Assembly: GCA_025642075.2 (NCBI GenBank)
Contig: JAODUO010000571.1
Location: 125,001 to 189,000, forward strand
Reading direction: 5' to 3'
Origin: Ridgeia piscesae
Lineage: Eukaryota; Annelida; Polychaeta; Sabellida; Siboglinidae
DNA length: 64,000 nucleotides
This document shows, piece after piece, positions 40,686-55,024 of this stretch (the first letter of the stretch is position 1; each line of letters opens with the position of its first letter). Position numbers and translations under genes: made by a program. The notes beneath the pieces are model-generated. The model had not been told where the DNA came from. It did no database searches and worked only from the letters and a program-made list of their open reading frames with translations.

Positions 40686-43600
40686 GTAAGTGCTTTTAGT
40701 GTATAGTTATTCGTGTGTTTACTATGATACTACTATATGATTTTAATAATTATTTATTTTAATAATGGTCCTGACGATGGCGACGTCGACGATGATAATG
40801 ATAGTGTCGTAGCCGTATTAATAATAATAATAATAAACTTATATAACGCTTGATCAATTAACAACTGCTCTCGGACGCTTTACCAACATATGCACATAAA
40901 AAGATACACTAACTAAGAAAAATAGCTAAAATGTAGTTGCTAAGACATTTTAAAACGGAGATCATGCGGAACAAAACTAAAAGAAAGTATTTAGAATACA
41001 GTAATTTAAGCATGGTGACTAACCTAGAAACATAACACGTTTGATTTGTTATTAGAATTATTACTTATTATTAGTTTATTATTAGTAAATATTTTATTAT
41101 TATTTATTATTATTACTGTTATTATTAGTTGTAGTAGTCGTCATTGTAATAACACATTGGCGCAGTGGCTAGAGTTTGGGACTCTCGACTAAGAGAACCC
41201 GGGTTTAAATCTTGTGCTGCCGGGTCAAACCTTGGGCATGTGTTTTCACTCTACATTGCTTCAGTTCATTCAGCTATTTGAATAAGCGCCTGGCTAAGAC
41301 AAAGGTGGATATTCGTACCCAAATAATCTTCGCGCGTTAACCGAAGCGTGGCTGGATGCTTCCCAGAGAAGCCTAGATGATGCTTAATTGAAATTGAACA
41401 GGTCTTTCACGGAGTAACGTGTAACATGCTTTGAACAATCCAGAGGTTTGGATACTGCGCTATATGAAGACTTACCTTTATCATGAAGGATAAATGCAGT
41501 TTGTTTGCACAGCGGCTGTACGTGGGCACACGAGGCGTTGGGGAACCATTTGGCATTCTGGAACAAGTCGAATAAGATGTCGATGGAGGAGCGCTTAGCC
41601 GTAATTACTCTGTACGACGGCAGTGTTCGGCCGTTTTACATGACGGGTAAGGAATGCATCATCTAATTCTGATTTAGTTTTCGTCCCTAAAGTCCATACT
41701 AGTATTGCAACTAGGGTTTTTGCTTTGGTTGCGCCTACTGTTTGGAATATGCTTCCTCCTAGTGTTAAATCAATTGAAAATATTTCTGAATTCCGTCGAC
41801 ATTTAAAGACCTTTGCAACCTTGCCTATCCACCATAGCTCCATGGCGTATCAATCAATCTGATAACAATTTATTTATTGATTCCGAGACCGATCAACCCT
41901 TTTTATTGATGCGGCTCTGTGCTTGGTTTCTAAAGATTTAGGCGCAATAGAAGGTATTATTATTATTATATTATAATTATTATTATTACATTGTCAACAT
42001 TTTGACTATAGCTGTTTATCGTATAGCGGCATTCCGTGGAACCGGCATTTTTCACACGGTTTTCAAACCGGTTTTGAAAATAATCTATTACCGTATATTA
42101 ACACTGCTTGTCAGTCAGTGTCACTGCTGTCAGTGTCACTGCTGTCAGTGTCACTGCTGTCAGTGTCACTGCTGTCAGTGTCACTGCTGTCAGTGTCACT
42201 GCTGTCAGTGTCACTGTTGTCAGTGTCACTGTTGTCAGTGTCACTGCTGTCAGTGTCACTGCTGTCAGTGTCACTGCTGTCAGTGTCACTGCTGTCAGTG
42301 TCACTGCTGTCAGTGTCTCTACCAGTTGTGCTTAGACACCAATTGCGCTCATTACCTGACACAGGGCTGCCTGTGCGGATTTACCGAAATGATCGAGGAG
42401 AATGGCTTCACATTAAGACACTACGGAAACTATTCCTGTTATTAGGAAATATACATATCAGTCAACAAAACTTATAATACACAACATAGGTAGTTGGTTG
42501 GTCTGGTTGGGACACATCATGAGACAATAATTCGTTTAATCTCGCTTGACTGCGTAACGTCGCCGAAAATATAGTCTGGGCATCTTTGAATATGATCCGT
42601 GTAAAGTGCTGCCACCTCACGCAGCCTGCCATAATCTCTGCTTCATATACAACTGCAAATTTGTATTTCTATTTATAGGGTCATAAGTTTAACTTTAATA
42701 GTTTTTTTAATAATATAATATTATATGATAAAATGGTATCCTTATGTAGTTTATTATTTCAAATTCGGTGTTAGGTAAGTGCATCGGCAGATGTCAAAAA
42801 TGGAATCTTGTCATACCTTTTGCTATAATCTTGATAAATGCTTTTATTGATATAAATAGTACTTGGAACATAGAAACCCATGTTGCCATTTTTATTTAGT
42901 CCGAAAGTGATTTAGCGGCCATTTTATAAATGGCCGCCAAATTGTATTTCGCCGTACGTTAATAACTGTTTTATGTAGAGAAATAATTGTGGTGTGTGAG
43001 TATATGTCTTATGGGGCATGATTGGCACCATTATACCACTTTTGGAATTTTCTTACTTTCATGTCTGCCATTTTAAAAGTGGCGGTCGTCAATACAAATT
43101 TTATAATATCTCAAAAACAATGTCACATTGAGCAGTATTGTTGATGTTATTGGATAAATTGTGGATAGCAATATAACACAATTTACACTTGAATTTCAGC
43201 TGACTTTCAGATATCCGCCATTTTTAAGATGGCGTCCGGCTAAGCCATTTATCTATAATTGAGAACTACGTAATCTAGAGCCGCAACATTTATGCCAAAA
43301 TGTAGGTTTTTAGATATGATTATTTTAAATTGTATTACGTTTCACCTTTACTGAATTTCAAAAAGTCGCCATTTTGTAATATCCACCATTTTGAAAGATG
43401 ATTTCCGACAAACTCGATTATTTTCACAACTGAAGTTGATGTCAAAACATTTTTTTAAAGTGTTGAAAGGTTGTATTACGTTTGAATTTCAAAGACATTA
43501 TAATGTCTGCCATTGGTACAAATGGCACCCACCAAACACTATTATTTCTAAATCTTAAGAGAGCCTATTATAGTCCGTGTCGTAAGATCTATCTATCATC

Positions 43601-46600
43601 GAAATGTGAAGCTGATGTGAAAATATAAGTATTTTCAGGCAATGTTTTTAAAGATGTTATCTAGATATTCTGTATAACGGACAGCCAATCGAAATATTAA
43701 AACAAACAAACCATACCGCGAACTTCCGAGCAGTTCATCCACCGCCTGCACATGTGCTCGCCTTATATGTTCCAACCATGCACCATGGAAACGTGGGAGT
43801 TTGTTTAATCCTTGTTCATGGTTCAGTAGTTTGAAAGGTGCCACCAGACGTTCTTTCAGCCATCCAGGGCATAATGGTGTGCACAAGAACTCTTCACAGT
43901 CCTTGACCACTTCAGCGGACCGTTCTGCTCCTTCTGCAAACCCATCCAGTGCAGCAAGTACAGTTCGGCTTGAAACCTTGGTGGAAGACATGCTGTGAAA
44001 CTGGTACGCAGTTGTGACACCCAGCGAAGAGACAAGGACATTAGTGTGTTGGGAGCATAGGTTAATCTATATCTGCAACTTCCACAGTATATTGAGTCAT
44101 GCGACTGTCTGCTTCTTTGCGTATGCTCACACCTATAGACACAGGGCAGTCGGAGTTTGTCTTGACACCATTGCGTGTCACGGTCACTAACTAAGTTCTC
44201 AGTAGTTTTCATTTCGATGACATTTTGAGCCAGGTATAGATGTCTGATGCACGTTAAGTCGTCTACTATGTTAGATCGTATTCCCTTCCCATTTGTCTAT
44301 GTATCGTGTTGGTTCCTTCAGTGAGGATGCTTTCGTATTATTGTCAAAGATAACCTTGACTTGGGCATGACCTCGAGCTTTTGATTGGATTGGCTTAATA
44401 TATGGTTTGCCATCGTTTTCATTGTTACGTTCTTGATTGCCATCAATACCCTGCAAGGCTATCATTTCATCGACTATGAGACATCATCTCTCTTGGACGG
44501 GATTGTGTTGTAGCTTATTGGGTTGTGCCACTTGTGGCCTGCACAGTATTCTCTAGCAAGTGTTCTTTTATTATTTGTTAGATGGCTCGATTCATATGGT
44601 TCCATCAACATCCAGTTTCTGTATGCAAACTCGTGAGTGCCAATTACTGCTTTCAAGTCAAATGTTCTCTTGAAGACCGTCTTATCACTAGCATCCTGGG
44701 AAAAAGTAGTCACGTTGCCTTCAGTATCGCAGTTTCCGAGCCATCTTTCTGTTCGATCTATTTTGTAGATACACTCCACGACAGTAATATTCCCTTTGTC
44801 CTTTGTCATCTTAGTGCTTATCAATGATTGTCAAGTGAAAAGGTTTGATAAAGGTTTGCAGAAGACAGATGACAGTTTGCAGAAGACAGAGTTCATGCAT
44901 AACAGCCAACATGCGCTTCACAATGCTGTACAATTGCAGTGGATGTTGGATGGGGGTGGGGGTGGATGAACATATTGGGAGTTTTCAATATGCTTTGGCA
45001 TAATTGTGAAATCAATGAATCAATGTTTGAATTGGCCGGCTCAGTCCGTTTTACAGAATATCTAAGAGTCGTCTTTAAAATCGTTGCCTCCAAACACCTG
45101 TATTTTCACATCGCTTCAAAGTTCGACGATACGTAGATCACAAGACATAGGGATAACAGTCTCTCTTAAGATACATAAATAATAATGTTTATTGGACCAT
45201 CTTTTAGAATGGCAGATAACTCAAAAGTAGTACAGCACATAATTGCTTTAAAAAAATTGTATTTTTACATTAATGTTTGATCTCTAAGCCTCGTAGTGGA
45301 AATGGCATATATTATAAAATGGCGCATATTTGAAAGTCATTACAGGTCAAAAGTAATACAATTTAAATAAACTTATCTGAAAACCTTACATCTTGGCATC
45401 GACTGTGTGGCTCTAGCTTACGTAGTTTTTAAGGTATGTATAAATGGCTTAGCCGTACGACATCTTTCAAAATGGCGGATATGTTAATGTTAGCGAAGGT
45501 CAAGTGTAACTTGGTGTATATCGCTATCCACAAAGCTATCAATACCATCAACATAGCTGCTCAAAGTGATGTAGTTTTTGAGATATTGTGACACTTGTAT
45601 TGATAACCGCCATCTTTAAAAAACGTCGGACAATTCCAGAAATGGTATACTTGAAATCCTTGCCCCATACGACATAGACTCACATACCACAATTATTTCT
45701 CTAGATGAAACAGTTATTAACGTACGGCGAAAATACATTTGGCAGCCGTTCTTAAAAGACTGCTAAATCACCAACTACAAAAAATGCAACAAGGGTTTTT
45801 TAAGTTCTAAATACAGTTTAGGCGACATAAAAACCATTTGCCAAGATTATACCCACAATATGACAAGATTGATTTTTTTACATTTACTGGCGGATAGGGT
45901 GTGTGTCCACCAATGTTTATATTGTAGCAAAACTGTACATGGGACCACTAAGAAAAAGGACAACACGATTTATTTCTGACCAGTGATGCATTTTAGATGG
46001 AATTAACACAGTTGCTAAGATTATAGCAAACTATAATTTCCTTTACACTTGCCGACGCACTATGACGTCGGCAGACGGAGTTGACGGGCTAAAAATTGCT
46101 GCCACTTCACGGAGTCTGGTTAATCGAGGGTAATTGGTGATTGCACATCGGACAGCACTCACCATGCGTATAGATCTAAGAAATTGAATAACTGTCAGGG
46201 GTTCACACCGAGTCACCTCGTTCTGGCGCCTATATCTGAGTTAACATGTCAGCCGCACTACTGAGTGTGTGAGGCTTCACTCCAATCAGGACGTTCAAAA
46301 GGATGTGTTCTAAATGCAGTACATAGATCCGCTGTTTGCAATTAATTTTTAAGTCTACATTTCATCCTTTATCTCGATTGTAATCAGTTAAATTTCGGCT
46401 TCAGGTAAACCGACTATTGTTCGTGTAGAGATGCTCGTCGTGCGATTGGGCCCAGTTGATCAAGGAAAAATGGTAAGTGAAATGTTATCAATCAATCGAT
46501 CGATCCTTCACTTGACCATTGTTGACCTATATTAGCAAGGTGAATTATTAAGGTCGCTATATTCGGCATTTGTGGTTTGGAGAAGATTCATTCGAGTAGT

Positions 46601-49600
46601 TGACGTTATAAGTGAATGCAACACTACATGAAGCAGCCATTTAAATATGTATTTTTATATTATATTAAACTCAACACAATCCACTGATTAAGAGTTAAGA
46701 TTAAGAAAAAAGAACGTCACATTTACTCATTGAACAACTGATTACATTATTATAATTTAATTACGTAAGGGGATAATTTTATCCGTGTTCATGATATTCG
46801 CTATTCGGTTGGTTTACTTGCGTGCACATATAGTAAATTACAACACACCTGATATTTACGTTTATTTTCTATTCAATGCCATCGTCGTCATCATCACGTA
46901 GAATACATTTGTCGATTGCTAAGCAATATTTCAAAAACAATCTGCATACAGTTCAGCACCAATAGAACACATATGTCAAAATCGCAGGCATTTGTGAGAA
47001 GACTGGGTGAAACCAAACATCCGTGCAGAGCCAAACCAAAGAGAAATGATACTTCAGAATTTAAAATCGTGTAAGACGGACGATAATCCTGATCTAGAGG
47101 TGGCCTGGTGTCTCCTGAGACTACAACCTCGAGGTGTACCGAACGTACCAAATGGTGCTAATGTTACTCCCGATCAGATAATCACATTTTGCCATGTATT
47201 ACACCACAGCCTCCCACGGGACAGACCTAGCTACACAACAGTTACATACTCGCCAATCATTGATGCAAAACCAGCCGCATGGCCACCCTGTACACAACGA
47301 TGCGAAACTCAAATGAACACGTCAGCAACACGCGGCCAGCACCACGCTATTCAAACAATCCATCAACAACTGTATGCTTTGCTCAGCAAGTGAAGTGGGC
47401 TTATCCGGAGAAACTTCCAAAGGTCGGGGTATGACCAGTCACCAACATTGCTATTATGGGATAAGTAACTCAAGACCTTATTGGTCCTTCTTATGAAAGT
47501 TCGGAAAGTGCTGGAAAGTGACAAGGGCCTTCATCTACATAAGCAACAACTCACTGTTCCATATTTCTTTGCTACTAGCAGGAAAACAATGCCTAGTGGA
47601 CTCCATTCTACACCATTGACACGTTGACCCTCACACAAAAAGTTCCAAGCCCCTTTGAAACTGGATAATTTGTAGTGCATCCAATTCCTGCGTGCTTCTA
47701 GAATAACACGGTACAAAGGAAACAGTCGCCAGAGATGCGAATGGAGGGAGTGGTATTGTCGGACTGACTAGGAAGACGCCAACACTCATCAGGTGGTCGT
47801 TGGGCTCATCATTGGTGACAACACGTACCAAGTGATTTGTCCAAAAGAACTGAACATCACAAAGAAGTATTTACATTATCAATCACTGAATAGGGATGAA
47901 GAGCATGTGCGAACTTTGACCAAGCATGCTGTTAATAATATGGTCATTTTCTAATAAAATGAAATAACCATTTTCTAATAAAATGAAATAGCTACATAGC
48001 CATTCAAATATCGTTTGTTTTGTTTACCTTGGATTAATGGCTACTGCACCACTTTGCAACTCTACATCCGGCTTCATCGTGACGGGGAGATACATGGCTT
48101 ACCAAATATATAACATTTAGGTGTGTGCATGTGGCATTTAAACTACTAAAATAACGCACATTTGACGATTTACCTGCTCGACTACTAGTAATCCGAGTAA
48201 GCTAATAGAAGTAGCGTTGCTATGCGACATAACTGGGGCACACGTCTTTCGTACAAACTGGGTCACACGTCTTTCGTACAATTTGTCGTCTGCAAGAACA
48301 TGACTGTTTCTGTGCAGGAATACGAAATGGATGTTATCCTACGTCAGCAGTGGATTGACCCGCGTTTGTTAAATCCAAACAGGAAGGGAAAGGGTATATA
48401 CACGATTCTCTACCGCTATATGACAAAGGTGTGGGTGCCCGACATTATCTTCATAAACGAAATTCGATCGCACATCCACACAACCACATCACAACTGTCG
48501 AACATAGGTATACACGTCCTTCCGAATGGTAGAATCACCCATTCTCAGCGGTAAGGCCACGTCGTTATAACGTTTCCTCTTGTCTTTGTGCAACATGCTT
48601 ACCCATACGACGACCCAACATCACAACACAAGTTTTATTGTAACTGCAATGACAATATTTAAAGCTGATCGTATGTTAAATATTAATTGTTTAATAGCTA
48701 CTGTTATTTTTATAAACATGTATTACAATTAATTTTGTTGTACTTTTTTATTTTGTAATGTCCATGTACTTATCACATCAATTGTGTGTACTTGAAGTGT
48801 TTCCCAATATAAAAACCCACATTGCTTCCAAAAGTCAACTATCATCCCTGTTCCCAACAAATCTACAGCCTCTTGTTTAAACGATTATAAGCGTATTGCC
48901 TTGACCTCTGTAGTCAGGAAGACATTAGAGCGCTTGGCCATCCGGTTTCTGAAATCAATTATCGATCCACTGCTTGACCGATTTCAGTTTGCATATCGTT
49001 AAAAATAAATCTGTTGACGACGCTGTCTCTCTAGGATTGTTTTATGTTCTCCAACATCTAGCCAGTCCAAGTATCACCTCAAAACTGTTTGAGAAGATAC
49101 AGAATGTCGGTGTCCCACAATCCATGTGTCTGTGAATCCTCGAATTTTTATTGAATAGACCCCAGGTTGTGAAAATAGGTGGCAACTTATATTCATCACT
49201 CACTTTGTCTCTTGGTACGCCTCAGGGTTGTGTTCTGTCACCAAAGCTATACTCTCCTTTTACATATGAGTGTGTATCTTTTCATAAAAGTTCTGACATT
49301 TGCCGATGATAGTACGGTGCTACGGCTAATTATCAACTCTGATGAATCTGAGTATCGTGATTAGGTGAACAAACGATCAGTTGGTGAAGGGAAAATAATA
49401 TGGAGCTCAATGTAAACAAAATATATAATTGTTGATCTTAGGAGAAAGAAATCTTCTCACCTCGCTCCTCTTTTGAACGATGGCAGGACTGTTGAAACCA
49501 TCCAATATTTCAAGTTTCTTGTTTTACAATTTCTAATAATCTTAAATGGGAGCTAAATATTGATAGTATTGTCAAAAAGGCGCAGCAGCGGCTGTACTTT

Positions 49601-52123
49601 CTGAGAAGGTTGAGATCGTTTGGTTTAACGACACAGATCTTGCTCACCTTTTATAGAGCTGCAATCGAGAGTGTTCTGACATGTTCAATCACAGCACGGT
49701 TTGGATCTATCGCAGTGAAGGAAAAGCTCAGATTGAAAAGAGTTGTCGAAATTGCTTCCAGAATAAGCGACAGAGACCTCCTCAGTCTTGAATCATTGTG
49801 TCAGCAGTGCCTGTTAGGAAGAGCCATTCATCCTCATCTCTCGTGATTTATCCCATCCTGCTATTTGATCCACTTCCATCTAGTCGCCGGTTCAGATCCA
49901 TCAAAACCGGGAGGAACAGATTTAGTAGCAGCTTATCCACCCTAGCCGTACAAAACCTGTCAAAACAGAAGTTACTTTTCTCCCATCTGTGGTGCACGCA
50001 TATTCAACTTTCAATGTGTTTTAGTGTGTTTACCTTTGCATAATTTATTATATATAATTTTATTCCACATTTTACATTTTATTTATATATTTATGCTAGA
50101 TCATATCAACTATTATTTATCGTTGTTATAATGAAAAACTTTCTATTCGGACCTATTGTATGGGATTGCTCTTATTTATTTATCTACGTATTTATTTATT
50201 TATTTAATTTAAAGTAGTAGTATATTTTATCATAATCGTTTGATGCATGTCAGTGTATTGTCATGTTAATATATTTGTATGACGATCCAACATTACAGCA
50301 CATTCCAATGTTTTATTGTAACTGCAGTGAAAACACATGGCGATAAAGCTGATCTTATCTTATTAATATAAGAAATGCTATTTTTGTTATTTCATGATAT
50401 ACATATTATAATAATTTAAATTTTGTGGGCAATCTTATACTTAACTGGCGTAAATTATTACGGCCTTTTAAAACCGTTTTTTCTCACCTTATATCGATGT
50501 GTATGTCTTCGCAATGTGATTTTACATCATTTCCGGTACAAAGAACTCATATTTAAATTTGGTACATTTAAATCAGACGTGTTGCGTATTGCGTGTGCAT
50601 TGCATACAGTAATTAAAAAAATGTACTTAAACAAAAATCATCATTACAAAGAATAAAGGACGTCGCCTTAGGGCCGTGGACATGTCCGCAATCGAAATAA
50701 ATCGCCTTCGCGCTTCTGATGCCTCTGGGAGGCACCTACAGCTCGCGCCGTATTTGCAGCGGTGATATCGCTTTGTTTAGTTCGACTCGGCGTGTATAAA
50801 TTGTTCTAAAATACCAAATAAAAATAACATAATCTGACTTCTTTGTACCGGAAGTGATGTAGAATTACATTGCGAACACATAAATATCGATATAAGATGA
50901 AGAAAAACGGTTTCAAAAGGCCGACATAGTTTAGGCCAGTTAAGTATAAGATTATCATTGTCTACACAGTTCTTAATAAGTTGTTATTATAAGTATTAAG
51001 TGCATATATGTGTTGCGCCTGAGAGCAATCCTATTGAAAACAAGTTTTGTTTAATAATAATTTAAACGTTGGAAGTTAGAATGCCATTACCCTGGTAACT
51101 AAGAAGTTAGTAATTAGTTATCTACAATAGTAGAGTTGATTGTATGCTTGTTTACTTGAGCTATACAGCCATATGTTCTTTATTTGCAGGTTGGCTTTAT
51201 CCCTGCTCTGCGTTATGGACCTGCATAAATTTCCATTAGACACTCAAAAATGTAACGTGCAACTTGAAAGCTGTGAGTATTCATATTGAACGACATAAAT
51301 GTTGTTATATCCAGGTTTATTCTAATTGTGAACTGTTGTGAATTACTTAAGATTTAATAAATCTATTGTCCGTTTGAAACATTGCATTAGAAAGGAGCAT
51401 TTCCTGGATACATTTTGAAATGTCATAAATGTTACCGATAGTACATGTATATAATTCGTAATAGTTGGCAATAGACGTACACAAATTTGGAAATTCAAAA
51501 TGATTTATGCGCTAAATATCTACTAGTGCCGAACATCTGTCAGCTCTACAAATATGTAAAACACATTCACCAGGCAATACTTACACGCCTTCTGCAAGAA
51601 ACGGGACTACAGTGGCAGAGGGGATGAAATACCTTTTCTTGTTAATTACGCCTTCAACCGTCCGTCACGGAAATGTGCGTTCAGGGAATGGGCTGGCGCG
51701 TGTAATGTGTCGGTAATTTAATGATATGACATAAACATCGTCTAACTCAGAGCTAGCAAACGTCGTTATTTCATTGTGTGCGTGTATAGTAAAATCGGTT
51801 AAGATGTTGGTGAAGACGCTAGCATACTGTTTCAGACAGCTCATACATTACTGAACTCAAATTCATGTGGACTGATAAAGGAATCATCACAGAGGGCACG
51901 TCGCCGTACACAATACCCGAGTTCCACTTGGAATCTGTGTGGTGGGGCAACTGTACGAAGGTGTACTCGACAGGTAGGCACAGGCATCTGCTCAAAAGAC
52001 GGGCGTATTTACACTCCCCCCCCACCCACCCGCATGCATGCATGGATGCACACACACGCATGCACGCCCGCACGCACCACACATGCATATAATTATATAA
52101 TATATATAATATATATATAATAC

Positions 52124-52177
<54 letters not shown>

Positions 52178-52291
52178 TACATACACACATAAGAAGAACA
52201 CAACATACACACACATATATTAAATATATATATGTAATATATATAATTATATAAAAACACTTAGACACATACGTATACGAATACACACATA

Positions 52292-52389
<98 letters not shown>

Positions 52390-52402
52390 CTCTCCACACA
52401 CA

Positions 52403-52465
<63 letters not shown>

Positions 52466-54868
52466 ACGCACACACGCACGCACGCACGCACACACACACA
52501 CACGTTTTCAAGTTTAAGAGCTGGATATACTTAACCTAGATGCGAGCAACAATAACAAGTAAACCATCTGAAGGTAAACATTTGTGCTAATCTACAACAT
52601 GTCTGGCAGATTGTCCGACACAGTCACATGTACGTCAACCATTTTGTAGAATAGGCGGATCTTGTTGCTAGGGAAATATGTCACGTCATGGCTACGTAAA
52701 TCTGGCTGATAGTGTGCAATGTACATTGATATATGAACAATGCAGGTGTATTTCCATGCATCGAAGGCGGCTTTCACTTCACACGTCATATCAACTACTA
52801 CCTGGTGCAGTTCTACCTGCCCACGACACTCATCGTCATGCTGTCCTGGGTGTCATTCTGGATCGGCGAGGAGCACATTCCAGCCCGAGTGTCCCTCGGT
52901 ATCCTCACCGTACTGACGATGTCCTCGCAGTCAGAGATTATCTCCAGTCGACTACCGCGGGCCACTTACGTCAAGGTCCGCACGACCCACGTACCCCTGT
53001 CTCTGTCTCTGTCTCTGTCTCTGTCTCTGTCTCTGTCTCTGTCTCTGTCTCTGTCTCTGTCTCTGTCTCTGTCTCTGTCTATGTCTATGTCTCTGTGTCT
53101 GTCTCTGTGTCTGTCTCTCTGTCTCTCTGTCTCTCTGTCTCTCTGTCTCTCTGTCTCTCTGTCTCTCTGTCTCTCTGCCTCTCTGTCTCTCTGCCTCTCT
53201 GCCTCTCTGCCTCTCTGCCTCTCTGCCTCTCTGCCTCTCTGTCTCTCTGTCTCCCTGTCTCCTGTCTCCCTGTCTCCCTGTCTCCCTGTCTCCCTGTCTC
53301 CCTGTCTCCCTGTCTCTCTGTCTCTCTGTCTCTCTGTCTCTCTCTGTCTCTATGTCTCTCTGTCTCTCTGTCTCTCTGTCTCTCTGTCTCTCTGTCCCTC
53401 TGTCTCCCTGTCTCCCTGTCTCTCTGTCTCTCTCTCTCCCCTCTCTCTCTCTCTGTCCCCTCTCTCTCGCTAGCTCGCTCGCTCGCTCGCACGCTCACTT
53501 TCGCTCCCTCACTCCCTTCTCTCCTAACTCTCCCTTCTGTCCTCTCTCTTCATTGTCTCTCTTACGCACTTACTCACCCCCTCATTCACTCGCTCAAACA
53601 CCCAAGCATTCTTACTGATTGGCTGTCAAATTGACGTGTGTTTTGTGTTGACGTTAACTCAGGCAGGTGTCGTATGGCTGCCAACGTGACGTATGTTTGG
53701 TTGTGTTGATGTTAATGCAGGCAGCTAACGTCTAGCTGTCAACGTGTCGTGTGTTTGTGTTGACTTTAATGCAGGCAGCTGACGCCTGGTTGTCAACTTG
53801 ACGTGTGTTTATGTTGACGGTAATGCAAGCAGCTAACGTCTGGCTGTCAACTTGACGTGTGTTTGTGATGACGTTAATGCAGGCAGCTGACGTCTGGCTG
53901 TCAACGTGACGTGTGTTTGTGTTGACATAAATACATGCAGTTGACGTCTGGCTGTCAACTTAACGTGTGTTTGTGTTGACATTAATTACAGGCTGCTTAT
54001 GTCCTGTTGTCAACTTGTCGTGTGCTTGGGATGACAGTAATGCTTGCAGCTGACGCGTGGCTGTCAACGTGACGTGTGTTTGTGTTGACATTAATGCAGG
54101 CAGCTGACGTATGGCTGTCAACGTGATGTGTGTTTGTGTTGACATTAATGCAGGCAGCTGACACCTGGTTGTCAACTTGACGTGTGTTTGTGTTGACATT
54201 AATGTCAGGCTGCTTATGTCCTGTTGTCAACTTGTCGTGTGCTTGGGATGACAGTAGTGCTTACAGCTGACGCATGGCTGTCAACGTGACGTGTGTTTGT
54301 GTTGACATTAATGCAGGCAGCTGACGTCTGGCTGTCAACTTGACGTGTGTTTGTGTTGACGTTAATGCAGGCAGCTGACGCCTGGCTGTCAACATGACGT
54401 GTGTTTATGTTGACATTAATTTCAGGCTGCTTATGTCCTGTTGTCAACTTGTCGTATGCTTGGGATGACAGTAGTGCTTACAGCTGACGTCTGGCTGTCA
54501 ACTTGACGTGTGTTTGTGTTGACATTAATGCAGGCCTCTGACGTCTGGCTGTCAACGTGTCTTTTCTTCGCCTTCTCCGCTCTCGTCGAGTTCTGTCTCA
54601 TGAGCGTTCTCCAGCGTGAATTCCAACTGGTCGCACTGGCCGAAGAGATCAAGCGGTGGGAACTAGCCACGAAACACCAGGTAGTTATCTACCCATCTAT
54701 TGGGTCAACATCGTTACGGCGACACATACACAGCCATGTACATATCCTCGTCAGTATATTTGTCTGTATTTAATCTTATATATTTATATATTTTATTACT
54801 TATTATTATGATGTGTTTATCAAAGATCTTTCTATTAAATCGTTTATACCTACTGTTTATATGGGCGT

Positions 54869-54963
<95 letters not shown>

Positions 54964-54987
54964 GTGATTTAGTAGTTACCACAAGCG

Positions 54988-55024
<37 letters not shown>

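Noticed and set aside
46894..47151. Possible BEL/Pao integrase piece (VRSVHLEVV) on the minus strand
   Set aside because: Only a short resemblance, with no neighbouring integrase motifs in order; the plus-strand frame is equally open.
52678..53634. A 318-codon frame over 52678-53634
   Set aside because: It reads gene 1 exon 7 out of frame and then the CTGTCT repeat; the real exon is in another frame and stops at 52975.
53960..54670. Three similar ORFs on the minus strand with VDNRT/NVNTN text
   Set aside because: They are antisense translations of the 54-bp minisatellite; their even spacing of 217 bases reflects the repeat period.
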